The translations under genes were made by a program, and so were the position numbers. This document shows positions 1 through 11,702 of a DNA stretch of 64,000 bases, piece by piece; position 1 is the stretch's first letter; every line of letters begins with the position of its first letter. The notes below the pieces were generated by a model. That model had not been told where the DNA came from, did no database searches, and worked only from the letters and a program-made list of their open reading frames with translations. This DNA comes from Flavobacterium sp. (GTDB taxonomy: Bacteria > Bacteroidota > Bacteroidia > Flavobacteriales > Flavobacteriaceae): the NCBI GenBank assembly GCA_016718345.1, contig JADKDN010000001.1, forward strand, positions 62,001 to 126,000, read 5' to 3'.

Positions 1-1242
1 ATGCGATATATGTACAATCGTATATATTATACGGTGCCATTAGCAAATAAGGTTATTGCTCAAATGAACTCTTTTTCTTTTTCAAATAAAGATCAGGTTA
101 TAGGCGAGTTGCGATTTTTACGTGCTTTAGCCTATTATTACTTGATAGATTGTTTTGGTAAAGGTCCTTTATTGACAGAGGCTGATTTAGGTAAAGGCCC
201 TAAGGCAGAATCAACTCGAAAAGAATTGTTTGATTTTGTTGAATCGGAACTTTTAGATATAGAAAGTAAATTACCACAACGAATAGGTTATGGTCAAAGC
301 AGTAAAGCTGCAGCTAGAATGTTATTGGCAAAATTATATTTAAATGCGGAAGTATATGTAGGAGAAAATAAATATGCTGAAGCTTATAAGTACTCAAAAC
401 TGGTTATTGATGAAGGGGGATATAAATTAGCAGATAATTTTAGAAGTTTGTTTTGTCGTGATAACGATGTAACGGATGCAAAAGACGAAATTATTTATGC
501 ATTAATTGCTGATCCAGTTGTAAGTCAAAGTTACGGTAATACTACATATCTAATTAATGGTAGTTTAAATGATGCAACAATGACAGCTACTGATTACGGT
601 AATCCTGGAGGCGGAACTAATGCCTGGGCTGGTCATAGAGCTACTAAGGCATGGTATGGTTTGTTTGGTAATAGCCCAGCAGCTTTAGACGAATCATCTG
701 ATGACAGAGCCCATTTATTTTGGAGTAATTATTTAGATGCTGATCCAGCAAAAAGGCACAATTATGAAATGAATAATTATAAGACTTGGACTGATGGATA
801 TCCTTCAATAAAATTTACAAATGTTAATTTTATTGGTAGTGTAAGTCCTAATTCATTTGCAGGGACTGATTTTCCTTTGTTTAGGCTGGCAGATGCCTAT
901 TTGATGCTAGCAGAGAGTTCGTTGCGAGGAGGAGGAGGAAGTGTCTCTGAAGCATTGGGGTATGTAAATGCGATTAGAAATCGATCTCATGCTACACCAA
1001 TATCAGCTAGTGAATTGACTCTAGATTTTATTTTAGATGAAAGAGCACGAGAGCTAAATTTTGAAGGACATAGAAGAACCGACTTAATCCGTTACGGTAA
1101 GTTCACTGGAGGTAATTATTTGTGGCCATGGAAAGGTAATGTTAAAGACGGAACTACTATTCCGTCTCATTATAACTTATTCCCGATTCCTTTAAAAGCA
1201 ATTGAAGCAAATCCTAATTTAACTCAAAATACAGGGTATTAA
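1..1242 (+). CDS. susD: SusD/RagB family nutrient-binding outer-membrane lipoprotein (5' partial)
   Basis: Surface glycan-binding partner of a SusC TonB-dependent transporter. The visible 413 residues show the helical TPR-like core (GELRFLRALAYYYLIDCFG near residue 36) and the C-terminal signature ELNFEGHRRTDLIRYG that marks the family. Family members run about 500 residues with a lipoprotein signal peptide. No signal peptide is visible here, so the ATG at base 1 is probably internal and the true start, with susC, lies left of the window. It is followed 18 bp later by a SusE-like lipoprotein and then an alpha-amylase, which points to starch or maltodextrin as the substrate. The family call is secure; the substrate is inferred from context. 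Confidence 0.93.
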   Translation: MRYMYNRIYYTVPLANKVIAQMNSFSFSNKDQVIGELRFLRALAYYYLIDCFGKGPLLTEADLGKGPKAESTRKELFDFVESELLDIESKLPQRIGYGQSSKAAARMLLAKLYLNAEVYVGENKYAEAYKYSKLVIDEGGYKLADNFRSLFCRDNDVTDAKDEIIYALIADPVVSQSYGNTTYLINGSLNDATMTATDYGNPGGGTNAWAGHRATKAWYGLFGNSPAALDESSDDRAHLFWSNYLDADPAKRHNYEMNNYKTWTDGYPSIKFTNVNFIGSVSPNSFAGTDFPLFRLADAYLMLAESSLRGGGGSVSEALGYVNAIRNRSHATPISASELTLDFILDERARELNFEGHRRTDLIRYGKFTGGNYLWPWKGNVKDGTTIPSHYNLFPIPLKAIEANPNLTQNTGY

Positions 1243-1260
1243 TATTTAACTTTTTGATAA

Positions 1261-2454
1261 ATGAAAAATACATTAAAATTAACATTTTTTACAATTTTGC
1301 TTATTTTATTGAGCTCTTGTACAAATGATAAAGATCCTTTAACTTCTTTAAATGGATTTGAACTTAGAGATGTTTCTGAATCCCCATCTCCTGCTGTTTT
1401 ACTGAATGCAAATGCTGCTCAAACATATAAGAAATTAGAATGGGATAGAGCCGATTATGGTGTTTCGACCTCCGCAACTTATACAATATCAGTTACAGAT
1501 CATGACAAAGATCCAAATTTTTTAAATCCAGTTGAATCTAGTTTAGAAGTTGATCCAAATCCAGACGCTAGAAAGGCTACTTTAACTGTTAAGGGATTTA
1601 ATGACTTGATAAGTAAGCTAACTACTTTTAATTGTGGGGTTATGAATATTGATATTAGAGTGAAATCTACAATTGGTTCATCAACTAATAAACAGGTTCA
1701 ATATACTGAACCAAAAACAGTATCTGTTGTAGGTTATTCAACTACACCAAGAGTATTAGCCTTTGTAAAGGATTCACAATCTCCATCAAATGCTCCAAAA
1801 ATAATTTCGTCAAATTTTGATAAATTAGATGATTTTCAAGGATATATTTATTTAGAAGCTGGAAATTATAAATTCTATCAACCAGACGATTGTGGTAATT
1901 ATGAAGGGGCCAAAGTGTATGGAACAAGTTCTGGAGATGCAATTGTGGAAGGAAGCGAGGCCAGTAGTATAAATGTAGCAACAAGTGGTCATTATTTTGT
2001 AACAGTAAATTTAAATACAGAAGGAACTGGAGCAAGAACATTCAAGCTTAGCTACTACAAAGCCTTTGGAATTTTTGGAACAGCAATACGAACAGTAGGT
2101 TCTGTTAATATGGTTCCAATGACTGATGACAACAATACAAATGTCTGGAAATTAACTATTGAATTGTTCAAGGGAAAATTATTTAAATTTAAGTCTAGCG
2201 ATTGGACTGCTGCTTTAACGGGTACTCCTCCGTCAGTACCTTCAGCAAGTTCAACAATTATATCAACCTTGGGAGGAGCAGGAATACCTATTTCTGCGGG
2301 TGTGGAATCAAGCTTGTTTGATTTTGGAGCCAGTTTGCCAGGTAAAGATATAAAAGTGCCTGGGGACAATGACGGAACAAAACAGAATTATGAGGTAATC
2401 ATAGATGTTAGCAATCCAAGAAATTATACTTGTAAGCTTACAATTGCAGAGTAA
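1261..2454 (+). CDS. susE: SusE/SusF-like outer-membrane glycan-binding lipoprotein
   Basis: A 397-residue surface lipoprotein. The N-terminus is a type II signal peptide with lipobox LSSC, the lipidated cysteine being residue 20. Residues about 25-140 read as a SusE N-terminal Ig-like domain (NGFELRDVSESPSPAVLLN), and the rest as beta-rich starch-binding modules. It sits 18 bp after susD and ends at a strong terminator, so it is probably the last gene of the susCDE transcript. In characterised Sus systems this position binds starch without catalysis. SusE and SusF cannot be told apart from sequence alone. Confidence 0.85.
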   Translation: MKNTLKLTFFTILLILLSSCTNDKDPLTSLNGFELRDVSESPSPAVLLNANAAQTYKKLEWDRADYGVSTSATYTISVTDHDKDPNFLNPVESSLEVDPNPDARKATLTVKGFNDLISKLTTFNCGVMNIDIRVKSTIGSSTNKQVQYTEPKTVSVVGYSTTPRVLAFVKDSQSPSNAPKIISSNFDKLDDFQGYIYLEAGNYKFYQPDDCGNYEGAKVYGTSSGDAIVEGSEASSINVATSGHYFVTVNLNTEGTGARTFKLSYYKAFGIFGTAIRTVGSVNMVPMTDDNNTNVWKLTIELFKGKLFKFKSSDWTAALTGTPPSVPSASSTIISTLGGAGIPISAGVESSLFDFGASLPGKDIKVPGDNDGTKQNYEVIIDVSNPRNYTCKLTIAE

Positions 2455-2473
2455 GATTAACCAAAATTATAGT

Positions 2474-2503
2474 AAAAGGGCTGTCTAAAAAACAGCCCTT
2501 TTT
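2474..2503 (+). terminator. Rho-independent terminator after susE
   Basis: An 11-bp perfect stem, AAAAGGGCTGT pairing with ACAGCCCTTTT, with a 7-nt loop and a run of T. It separates susDE from the amylase gene, which must then have its own promoter. Confidence 0.9.
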
Positions 2504-2572
2504 AACTTAATACATTTTAAGGTTTAAATTGCAGCAATTTACTGTTAAACCATTAAAAATTAATTTCATCAA

Positions 2573-5455
2573 ATGAAAAAAATAATATCGTTTTTGTGTG
2601 TTTTTGCAATTAGTACGACAACTTTTGCTCAAGTAACATCAGCAGTTGCTACAGTTTCTCCAGCATTATTTGAAGAAAATCAAAGCATAACAATTACTTT
2701 CACCTTGACTACACCCATAACAGGAGATTTATATCTTTGGGCTTGGGCGCAGGATGCTAATGGAGCCAATATTGGAACTCCAAATAATGGATCGTGGACA
2801 GCATCTTCAGCAGCAAGTAAGTTATCTCAAAACGGAAGTAGAACCTATATCTATACATTGAATCCTTCAGCTTATTACAATACTTCGGGGATTTATAGGA
2901 TTGGGTTCTTGGCAAAAACCTTGAATGGTTCAGCTAAATCAGCAGATTTTTTATTCAACGTGGGTCTTTTTCAAGCTACATTATTATCGCCTACAGTTGC
3001 TAATACAAATAGGATTGTTGATAGCGGCGTCAGTTTTAATGTAGAAGCTTCAAATACAGGAGGAAATGCCAATTATGTATTGACAGCTAATGGAATTGAA
3101 ATTGATTCAAATAGTGATGTTTCATCCTATTCATTTCCAGTGACCAATATTACGGAGAATGCATTTTATACATTAACTATTACTCAAGGGACTAAAGTTA
3201 TTGAGAAAAGATTCAGTGTCATTATCAATGCGATACCACCAGATGAAAATCAACCCAATGGTACCGAAGACGGAGTCAATTATTCCGAAGATGCGACTAA
3301 GGTAACTTTAGTTCTGAATGCTCCTTTAAAAGATTATGTATATGTAGCGGGAAGTTTCAATAATTGGAATCCAACATCTAATTATTTGATGAAAAAGGAT
3401 CCTACTACTGGAAAGTTTTGGATTGATATTACAGATTTGACTCCAGAACAAGTATATACTTTTCAATATTGGATAGTAGATAATACAGATAGACCAGTAA
3501 ATTCTCCAGTACTAGTAAAAACTGCCGATCCATTCTCAACTTTAACGCTGAACAATTATGATGACCCTGAGATAAAAACCTTGGGAGTTTATCCAAACTT
3601 ACCGGAATATCCAGTTGGTCAAGATAGAGATGTTACTGTAGTTCAAACTGGGACAAACACATTTAGAAGTTACAATTGGAGTGAAGCAACGACCAATTTT
3701 GTAAAACCACCAAAAGAGAAATTAATTATTTATGAGCTTTTAGTTAGAGATTTTGATGTGAATAAGACCTATCAGGATGTAATCGACAGAATAGATTATC
3801 TAAAAGGTTTAAACATTAATGCAATTGAATTAATGCCAGTAATGGAGTTTGAAGGCAATGAAAGTTGGGGTTATAACACGGCCTATCATTTAGCGATAGA
3901 TAAAAGATATGGACCTCCTGCAAAATTAAAAGAACTTATTGATGTGTGTCATCAAAATGGAATAGCGGTTATCTTGGATATAGCACTAAATCATGTTTTT
4001 GGGAGATCTGCGATTGAAAGAATGTGGATGTTAGATACCAATAACGACGGTTGGTCTAACGGAGTCTCAGCAGAAAATCCTTATGCTAACCAGAATGCAA
4101 TGCATTCGTACAGCGTAGGTACTGATTTGAATCATCAAAGTGCTCTGACGCAATATTATGTAAACAGAACTCAAAGACAATGGATTACAGAATACAAAAT
4201 TGATGGATTTCGTTGGGATTTAACCAAAGGATTTACTCAAAAATGTCCCTACATCAATACAGGTAATGCTACTAATGATGGGAATACGCAACAAAGTTGT
4301 ACCAATGCAACTCAGTCTGATCGTGTAGCTCTTTTAAAAACCTATGTCGATTATTCATGGAGTTTAGATCCCAATCATTATGCTATTTTTGAGCATTTAG
4401 GAGGAAGTGCTGAGGAGCAACAATGGGCAAATTATAGAATTGCCGAAGGGAAAGGTGTTATGATGTGGAGTGAACAATTTGCTCCCTACACACAATTAAT
4501 TGAAGGTAATGGTGGAAACAAGAATTTTAACGGAATGCTAAATAACTCAAAAGGATTTACAGGCAGAAGAGTCATAGGTTATCCAGAAAGTCATGATAAA
4601 GATAGATTAATGTATCAGGCTCGAACGTATGGAGCATCTGCGGAAATAAAAACGCTATCTGGAGCTTTAAAAAGAATGGCATCCATAACAGCAATTTCTA
4701 CAACTATTCCCGGACCAAAAATGTTATGGCAATTTGCTGAATTAGGATGGGATTCTTCCATTTACACCTGTTCTGACGGAACAGTTAATGATGAGTCCAA
4801 TACTCGAACTGGAGACTGTAAACTCGTTACAAAACATGTGAATCAATGGACACAAAACTGGATGGAAGTTCCAGAGAGAAAGGCCTTATATGACACCTAT
4901 GCAAGAATAAATGCGTTAAAAATCAATGAGCCCGTTTTTAATGGTAGCAGTTACTTTAAATTCAGGTACTTTCACACCTTCTATTTATATTTCTGATAAT
5001 ACAATCACGGACCCCAACACCATTAAAAACGTGGTCATTCTGTCTAATTTCAGTACCACATCACAAAACATCACTGGAAATTTTCCGTATGTTGGAACTT
5101 GGTATAATTTAATGGACGGAACTTCGCTTGAAGTTGTTGCTACATCCGATAAAATTACTATTGAATCAGGCGGATTTAGAATGTACGGAAACAAACCGTC
5201 TTCTTTATCGACAACAAAATATGATGATTTAAAGAAGGTGAGTTTGTATCCAAATCCGTCTAAAAATTATTTTAAAATTAATTCAAATACCAAAACCGTT
5301 GAAGTTTTTTCAATTACAGGGCAGTTAGTGAAAAGCTTTGACAAGAAATCCAGCGAGTACGAATTTAATATCAGTGATTTAAACAAAGGAATTTACATGG
5401 TAAAAGTTTTAAATGATAACAATCGTGAAAAACAATGAAGTTAATCAAACAATAA
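2573..5455 (+). CDS. Secreted GH13 alpha-amylase with glycogen-binding-like domain and T9SS type A tail (two frameshifts)
   Basis: Extracellular starch hydrolase, about 960 residues when repaired. It has a signal peptide ending TTTFAQ, Ig-like N-terminal domains, a CBM48-like module (YVAGSFNNWNP, residues about 250-310) and the GH13 barrel. Barrel motifs: region I DIALNH at 469-474, region II GFRWD with nucleophile D549, region III FEH with acid/base E607, region IV SHD with D675. The frame breaks near 4953-4958 (YFKFRYF... replaces a run that continues as LNSGTFTPSIYIS in another frame; one extra T or two missing bases). It breaks again at 5428-5432, where one A is missing. Restoring that A gives the ending EKTMKLIKQ, the normal end of a type A sorting domain (SLYPNPSKN... 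KGIYMVKV). It follows susDE and presumably works with that locus. Confidence 0.88.
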
Positions 5456-5486
5456 AAAAGAAAGTTAGTTAAGTTTAAATTTGAAA

Positions 5487-5520
5487 GAGTCTTTCCATCA
5501 TGGGAAGGCTTTTTCTTTTT
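5487..5520 (+). terminator. Terminator after the amylase gene
   Basis: Stem AGTCTTTCC with GGGAAGGCT (two G-T pairs) around a short loop, followed by TTTTTCTTTTT. It lies about 32 bp beyond the repaired stop codon, which supports the repaired gene end. Confidence 0.75.
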
Positions 5521-5581
5521 AAAATGGTTGATTGTAATCGTAATATTTGTCCATAAAGTTTTAGAGCCTTAAATTTACACC

Positions 5582-8381
5582 ATGAAACAATCGGTAAAAG
5601 CAATTGGGCTAAAAATTGCTAAAGATTTCAGGAATTTCATTTGGAATTGTTTTACTAGCGATGATTCTATTTCCAATACTTTTTCCCAACACCATTGCAG
5701 ACGAAGTCAAAAAATTTGCCAATGGAAAGTTGAATGGCGAATTAAATTTTAAAGAAGCCAATCTGTCTTTTTTCAATCATTTTCCTTCTCTTACGCTCAC
5801 TCTTACTCAATTTTCTCTCAAAGGTTCTCAACCCTACAAGGATGAAACTTTGCTCAAAGCAGAAGAAGTAGCCTTTGGCATCAACATTAAAAGCCTAATT
5901 TTTGATAAAAAAGTAAAGATTGACAAAATATTCATATCCGATGCATTGGTGAATGTCAAAGTCAATGAAAAGGGCGAAGCCAATTATAATGTATATGTTT
6001 CTGAGGAAACCGAAAAGAGCAATGAACCATCAACTGCATCCATTCGATTGGATAAAATAGATATTGAGAATTGCCATTTGGTATATGATGACAAATCGGC
6101 AAAAATTCAAATCGATGCCAAAGGTTTTAATTATATAGGCAAGGGAGATTTGGACAAATCCATATTTGATTTGTACACCGAAGCCGAAATTGATTCCTTG
6201 GATTTTACTTTTGACAACGAGACCTATCTCAAAAATAAAAGAGTAAAAGCCGATTTGATTACCAAAATCAATACCAATTCCTTGTCGTTTATCTTCGAAC
6301 AAAATGACTTAAAAATTAATAAACTACCCGTTGAATTTATTGGCAAATTCGATTTTCTAAAAAACGGTTACAATCTCGATTTCACCATCGATTCAAAAGA
6401 CAGCAAACTCAATGATTTTTTCACGGCACTTCCACCGCAGTATGTAACTTGGTTGGACAAAACCAAAGTAAAAGGACGAACCGATATTTCACTTACCTTA
6501 AAAGGAAAATATGTTGCCTCGACCAATTCAAAACCCGATTTAGCTTTTAACATGAAAATCAGAGAGGGCAAAATCGATTACAAGGAAGCTCCATTTCCAG
6601 TAACCAATTTGTTTTTAAATTTCGACACCAAGCTCCCATCATTAGATACCGAACAACTAAAAGTCAATCTCGATTCTATCTTTTTCAATGTTGGAACTGA
6701 TTATTTCAAAGCGATTGTAAAAACTACTGGATTAAAAAAACCAGTAGTTGATGCAACTATAAAAGCCTCTTTAGATTTACAAAAAATGGATCGTGCTTTT
6801 GGATTCGAAAACATGGATTTAAAAGGAAGTTTAAAAATTGATGTCACTTCCAAAGGGAAATACGACAAGACCAACAAAACATTTCCTGTAACCAAAGGAG
6901 ATATTTCTCTGAAAAACACCACAATCAAAACCGAATATTATCCCCGTCCTATTGAGAATATCAATTTGATTGCCAAAATTTCTAATGCCAATGGAGCCTT
7001 AAAAGATTTGAAAGTCGCCATAGATCCTGCTTCTTTTGTCTTCGAAGAGAAACCATTTCATTTAAATGCTAGTTTTCAAAATTTTGAAGATATTGCCTAT
7101 AATATCAAGGCCAAAGGCGAAATAGATGTAGCTAAAATCTATAAAGTCTTCTCCCGAAAAGGATTAGATGTAAAAGGCTATCTCAAAGCAGATGTTGCTT
7201 TTCAAGGAAAACAAAGCGACGCTACAAATGGCAATTATGATAAGTTGAACAATCGCGGAACCTTATTTCTGAGAAATATCAAAACAACCACTGAATATTT
7301 ACCAAAACCATTTGTTATCAAAGAAGGATTATTTACTTTCCATCAAGACAAGATGAGTTTTAGTAATTTTAATGCCACCTATAGCGCCTCCGATTTTAAG
7401 ATGGATGGCTACATGCAGAATGTTATCAATTTTGCCTTGTCCGATGCGGCGGTGCTAAAAGGAGATTTCTCTTTTTACTCTAACTATATTAATGTTGATG
7501 AGTTCCTTTCTGGCGCTACAACAACGACGAATTCAGATGTAAAAACCGCTGAAAATAAAACTCAACCAGCAACTGAAAGCGGAGTTATAGTTATTCCTTC
7601 TAATCTGAATTTGAATCTAACAGCAGCCGCTAAAAAAGTAACTTTTGGTGAGCTCAACATTGACGATTCTAAAGGGAATCTGGTCATCAACCAAGGGAAA
7701 TTAATGCTCAACAATACGAGTTTGAATCTGATAGATTGCAACGTAAACATGAATGCCATTTATGGAAGCGAAGCCACTAACAGAGCATTTTTCGATTTCA
7801 AAATTCTAGCTAAAGACTTTGATATCAAGCGCGCCTACAATGAGATAAAAATGTTCCGTGAAATGGCATCCGCTGCCGAAAAAGCAGAAGGAATCGTTTC
7901 TTTAGATTATAAAGTAGCAGGAAAACTAGACGGAAACATGCAGCCTATTTACCCTTCGTTAGTAGGAGGAGGAAAACTTTCTGTGAAAAAAGTAAAAATG
8001 ATGGGCTTTAAAATGTTTGGAGCTGTAAGCAAAAAAACAGATACGGAAGCCATCAAAAACCCAGATGTGTCAGAAGTTGTTATAAAAACAGCCATTAAAA
8101 ACAATATTATAACCATTGAACGTTTCAAGTTTAAAGTCGCAGGATTCCGACCACGAATAGAGGGAACCACCAGCTTCGATGGTAAATTGAATATAAAAAT
8201 ACGATTAGGTTTACCGCCACTAGGCATTTTAGGAATCCCAATGACCATAACAGGTACCCAAGACAATCCTAAAGTAAAACTAGGCAAACAAACCGAAGAT
8301 TTACAAGAAACGGAATATGTAGAGCCACTAAATACTCCAGCGGTTCAGCAGCAAATTCATGTGCAGGAAGGGGTGAAATAG
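5582..8381 (+). CDS. AsmA-like envelope protein (frameshift in codon 11-12)
   Basis: A roughly 930-residue AsmA-superfamily protein: one N-terminal membrane helix (GIVLLAMILFPILFP) and a long periplasmic beta-rich body with the AsmA C-terminal repeat region (ends near LGILGIPMTITGTQDNP). Such proteins resemble lipid-transfer or outer-membrane homeostasis factors; no exact role can be assigned. The ATG at 5582 reads MKQSVKAIGLK, then the frame breaks in the A5 run at 5611-5615. Deleting one A joins it to LLKISGISFGIV. Without that repair the only in-frame start is a TTG at 5616, which cuts off the positively charged N-terminus. A second AsmA-like gene lies at 59947-62515. Confidence 0.8.
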
Positions 8382-8504
8382 GTTTGGCTTTTAGTGGAGT
8401 AAAAATTATTGAATAGATAGGTGTTTAAATTTAAAAACTTTCGCTAATAAGAGAGTTGGCAGTAATTTTGCGGATGAACGAGAAATATTACGCATTAAAA
8501 AGAT

Positions 8505-9033
8505 ATGATTCAAAAAATAAAGGAAAAAATTGGCTTTCGAAAAAAATATTTTAAGAATAAATTACTTTTAAATATACTTTTTTTTGGTGGATTTTTTTTA
8601 ACAGCTTTTGAAGTTTATTTATATAGAAATACAATAATAGATTGGAAAATTCCAACGTTTATTTGGTTTTTTGGGGGCTTAATTGCCACTCCTTTTTTTA
8701 GAAAAACATTAAATAAATTCTACAACGCAAAAATACTTTTATTACAAATTGTATACAATTTGGTTGCTTTTGGTGGAATATCTGTTTTTAGTTTTATGGC
8801 AATTAATTTTTATAGCGAAAACTCCAACTTAAATGAAAAAGAATTTGAAATTATCAAAAAAAAATCTACAAGAAGAAATCAAATCATTGTTATAAATTAT
8901 GATGGCAAGGAGAAAGAATTATATTTTTCCGAAATACAAAAAAGAGAAGTTAAAAAATGCTAAAAATATAATCTTGTGTTTAAAAGATGGAAGACTTGGA
9001 TACGAAGTAATTGAAAATTACAAATTAAATTAA
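8505..9033 (+). CDS. Small polytopic membrane protein, unknown function (frameshift)
   Basis: Not recognised. About 175 residues with four hydrophobic helices (LLLNILFFGGFFLTAF, FIWFFGGLIAT, IVYNLVAFGGI, and an adjoining segment) and a hydrophilic tail. The frame stops at 8963 after KREVKKC. Removing one A from the A6 run at 8952-8957 lets it continue as KNAKNIILCLKDGRLGYEV and end at 9033. The coherent charged tail gained this way supports one gene. It stands alone between the AsmA-like gene and maeB. Confidence 0.6.
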
Positions 9034-9268
9034 ATCTCCAACTGGTGCTCGATTGCATCGAGTATTCACCTACATTAGAATAAAAATCATACCGTTTAGA
9101 ACTCGGGTTTAAAACAGTATCTTCTTCTAAAAAAAGTTTATTTATTTCTGAAATCAAATTTTCTGTGATATTTTTTTGAAAAACGCTCACAAAAAAACCA
9201 ATGTAAATTAGATTGAAACACTTCCTAATTTTTTGTACTGGTTTGAGAACAACTGCAAAACTGTGCAA
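8960..9268 (-). CDS. Possible small ORF or gene remnant, unknown
   Basis: A 102-codon reverse ORF overlapping the tail of the preceding gene. Its middle (about KNITENLISEINKLFLEED) has protein-like composition, which suggests a remnant. I recognise no family, no start can be defended, and the last 25 codons are antisense to the neighbouring gene. Weak call. Confidence 0.2.
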   Translation of the reverse strand: MHSFAVVLKPVQKIRKCFNLIYIGFFVSVFQKNITENLISEINKLFLEEDTVLNPSSKRYDFYSNVGEYSMQSSTSWRFNLICNFQLLRIQVFHLLNTRLYF

Positions 9269-9341
9269 AACTATCTCCCTAAAAATTTCCTTTTTACATT
9301 GAGACTTTTACCTTTGTAGGTCGAAACATAATTATACCATC
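9034..9341. other. 308-bp gap upstream of maeB
   Basis: It holds the doubtful reverse ORF above, a perfect 6-bp inverted repeat CTCGAT-TGC-ATCGAG at 9048-9062, and the maeB promoter element at its right end. Nothing else was seen. Confidence 0.5.
9309..9316 (+). promoter_or_regulatory. Candidate maeB promoter -7 element
   Basis: TACCTTTG matches the Bacteroidetes -7 form TAnnTTTG, 25 bp upstream of the maeB ATG. No TTG at the usual 17-23 bp spacing was found upstream. Confidence 0.5.
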
Positions 9342-11635
9342 ATGGATAAGAACAGTAAAAGAAGCGAAGCTCTATTATATCACGCCAAACCCACACCCGG
9401 AAAAATTAAAGTGGTGCCTACCAAAAAATACGCCACACAAAGAGATTTATCTTTAGCCTACTCTCCCGGAGTTGCTGAGCCTTGTTTAGAAATAGCTAAA
9501 GACGTAAATGATGTTTATAAATATACTGCAAAAGGCAATTTGTTGCTGTAATATCTAATGGAACAGCAGTTTTAGGATTAGGGGATATTGGACCAGAAGC
9601 TTCTAAACCAGTGATGGAAGGAAAAGCATTACTGTTCAAGATTTTTTCAGACATTGATGTTTTCGATATTGAAATTGGCACCAAGGATGTAGAGGAGTTT
9701 ATACAAACGGTAAAAAATATAGCGCCAACTTTTGGTGGAATCAACCTCGAAGATATCAAAGCACCAGAATCATTTGAAATAGAAAAACGTCTGGTGGCAG
9801 AACTGAACATTCCTGTTATGCATGATGACCAGCACGGGACAGCTATTATATCTTCAGCCGCATTAATCAATGCTTTGGAATTAGCGAATAAAAAAGCCGA
9901 GGATGTAAAAATGGTAGTTTCAGGAGCGGGTTCAGCTGCAATTGCTTGTGCAGATTTATACGTTTTATTGGGAGTGAAAGTAGAAAATATTCTAATGTTC
10001 AATAGCAAAGGACTTTTAACAAAAAACAATCCAGCACTATCCCAATTACAACAAAAATACGCCAGAGATATAGAGCCAATTAGTCTAGAAGAAGCCTTGA
10101 AAGGAGCAGATATTTTCTTGGGATTGTCATCAGGCGATTTAATGACTCCAGAAATGTTATTGGGAATGGCAGACAATCCTATTGTTTTCGCCATGGCAAA
10201 TCCAGATCCCGAAATCAACTATAATCTAGCGATTGCCACCAGAAAAGATATTATCATGGCTACAGGTCGTTCAGACCATCCTAATCAGGTGAATAATGTT
10301 CTTGGATTCCTTATATCTTTAGAGGAGCTTTAGACGTTCGCGCTACAAAAATTAATGAAGCGATGAAAATGGCTGCGGTTCGTGCCTTGGCAGCCTTAGC
10401 TAAACAACCCGTTCCAGAACAAGTAAATATCGCTTATGGCGAAACCAAACTTGTTTTTGGTCGTGATTATATTATTCCAAAACCATTCGACCCAAGATTA
10501 ATTACCACGGTTGCTCCAGCCGTAGCAAGGGCTGCAATGGAGTCGGGGGTAGCGTTACATCCTATTGAAGACTGGGAACGATATGAGGATGAATTAGCGG
10601 AACGAATGGGTTCTGATAATAAAATGGTTCGTCTTTTGACCAATAGAGCCAAAAATGATCCAAAGCGAATTATTTTCACCGAAGCCGATCATTTGGATGT
10701 GCTTAAAGCAGCTCAAATTGTTTTAGAAGAAAAAATTGGTTTTCCTATTTTGTTAGGGAACAAAGAAGTGATATTGGAACTCAAAAAAGAAATAGGATTT
10801 GATGCCGAAGTACCGATTTTTGATCCAAAAACAAAAGAAGAAGATTCCAGACGATTGAGATATGCAGACTTGTTTTGGAAATCCAGACAACGAAGAGGAA
10901 TCTCTTTGTTGGATGCTCAAAAATGGATGAGAGAACGCAATTATTTTGGTGCTGATGGTGAATGAAGGCGAAGCAGATGCTCTAGTGACAGGGTATTCCA
11001 GAAGTTATCCATCGGTGGTAAAACCTATGATGCAATTAATTAGCAAAGCACCTGGAATCTCCATTTTTGCAACTGCAAACATGATGATGACCAATCGCGG
11101 GCCCATGTTTTTGTCAGATACCGCTATAAATCCGAATCCTTCCGCTGATGATTTGGCTAAAATTGCTCTGATGACTGCAAATACAGTAAGAATGTTTGGA
11201 ATGGAGCCTGTAATTGGGATGGTATCGTATTCAAAGTTTGGCTCATCAAATAACGAGAGTACATCTAAAGTTAGAGAGGCAGTGGCGTATTTGCACAAAT
11301 ATTTCCCAGACTTAGTTGTTGATGGAGAAATTCAAGCTGATTTTGCTCTAAATTCTGATATGTTAAAGGCAAAGTTCCCATTTTCAAAATTAGCAGATAA
11401 AAAAGTCAACACCTTAATTTTTCCAAATCTAGAATCGGCAAATATTACCTATAAATTATTGAAAGAATTGTACAAAGTAGATTCAATAGGCCCGATTATG
11501 CTAGGAATGGAAAAACCAGTTCATATTTTTCAATTGGGCGCAAGCGTTGAAGAAATGGTGAACATGGCTGCAGTTGCTGTGGTAGATGCGCAAGAAAAAA
11601 TGAGTAGGTTAAATGATTTCGAAATAAAGATATAA
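9342..11635 (+). CDS. maeB: NADP-dependent malic enzyme, MaeB type with phosphotransacetylase-like domain (three frameshifts)
   Basis: Oxidative decarboxylation of malate to pyruvate with NADPH. About 765 residues when repaired, the normal MaeB size. Order: malic enzyme N-terminal domain (AYSPGVAEPCLEIAKDV), NAD-binding domain (VVSGAGSAAIACADLY), then a PTA-like domain (IIFTEADHLDVLKAAQIV to the end), which is usually regulatory. Frame breaks: near 9542, where one G is missing so GNLVAVISNGTAVLG is cut; at 9309 bases further downstream the run CC at 10309-10310 lacks a C so GFPYIFRGALDVRA is cut; near 10953, where two bases are missing (or one is extra) before MVNEGEADALVTGY. No residues of the enzyme core seem lost. 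Broken enzymes do not keep perfect reading on both sides of three breaks, so sequence error is likely. Confidence 0.92.
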
Positions 11636-11675
11636 CGCATATTTAAGGATAAGAATCCTAATTGAAGTTTTTTGT

Positions 11676-11683
11676 TATATTTG
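11676..11683 (+). promoter_or_regulatory. Candidate ruvA-sprA promoter -7 element
   Basis: TATATTTG fits TAnnTTTG and lies 20 bp before the ruvA ATG. No well-spaced TTG is evident upstream. Confidence 0.4.
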
Positions 11684-11702
11684 GCATAACAGTAACGTAC
11701 TT

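Noticed and set aside
7949..8287. Reverse 112-codon ORF inside the AsmA-like gene
   Set aside because: Wholly antisense to a well supported coding frame, with no start context or known domain.
5616..8381. TTG start for the AsmA-like gene
   Set aside because: A one-base repair links it to the ATG at 5582 and restores a charged N-terminus before the membrane helix.
9496..10218. Reverse 240-codon ORF inside maeB
   Set aside because: It is the complement of the malic enzyme frame; its Ser/Ala-rich sequence is typical of an antisense shadow.
9542..10953. Programmed frameshifting in maeB
   Set aside because: Three breaks in different directions without slippery sites, alongside many other genes with the same kind of break, point to error.
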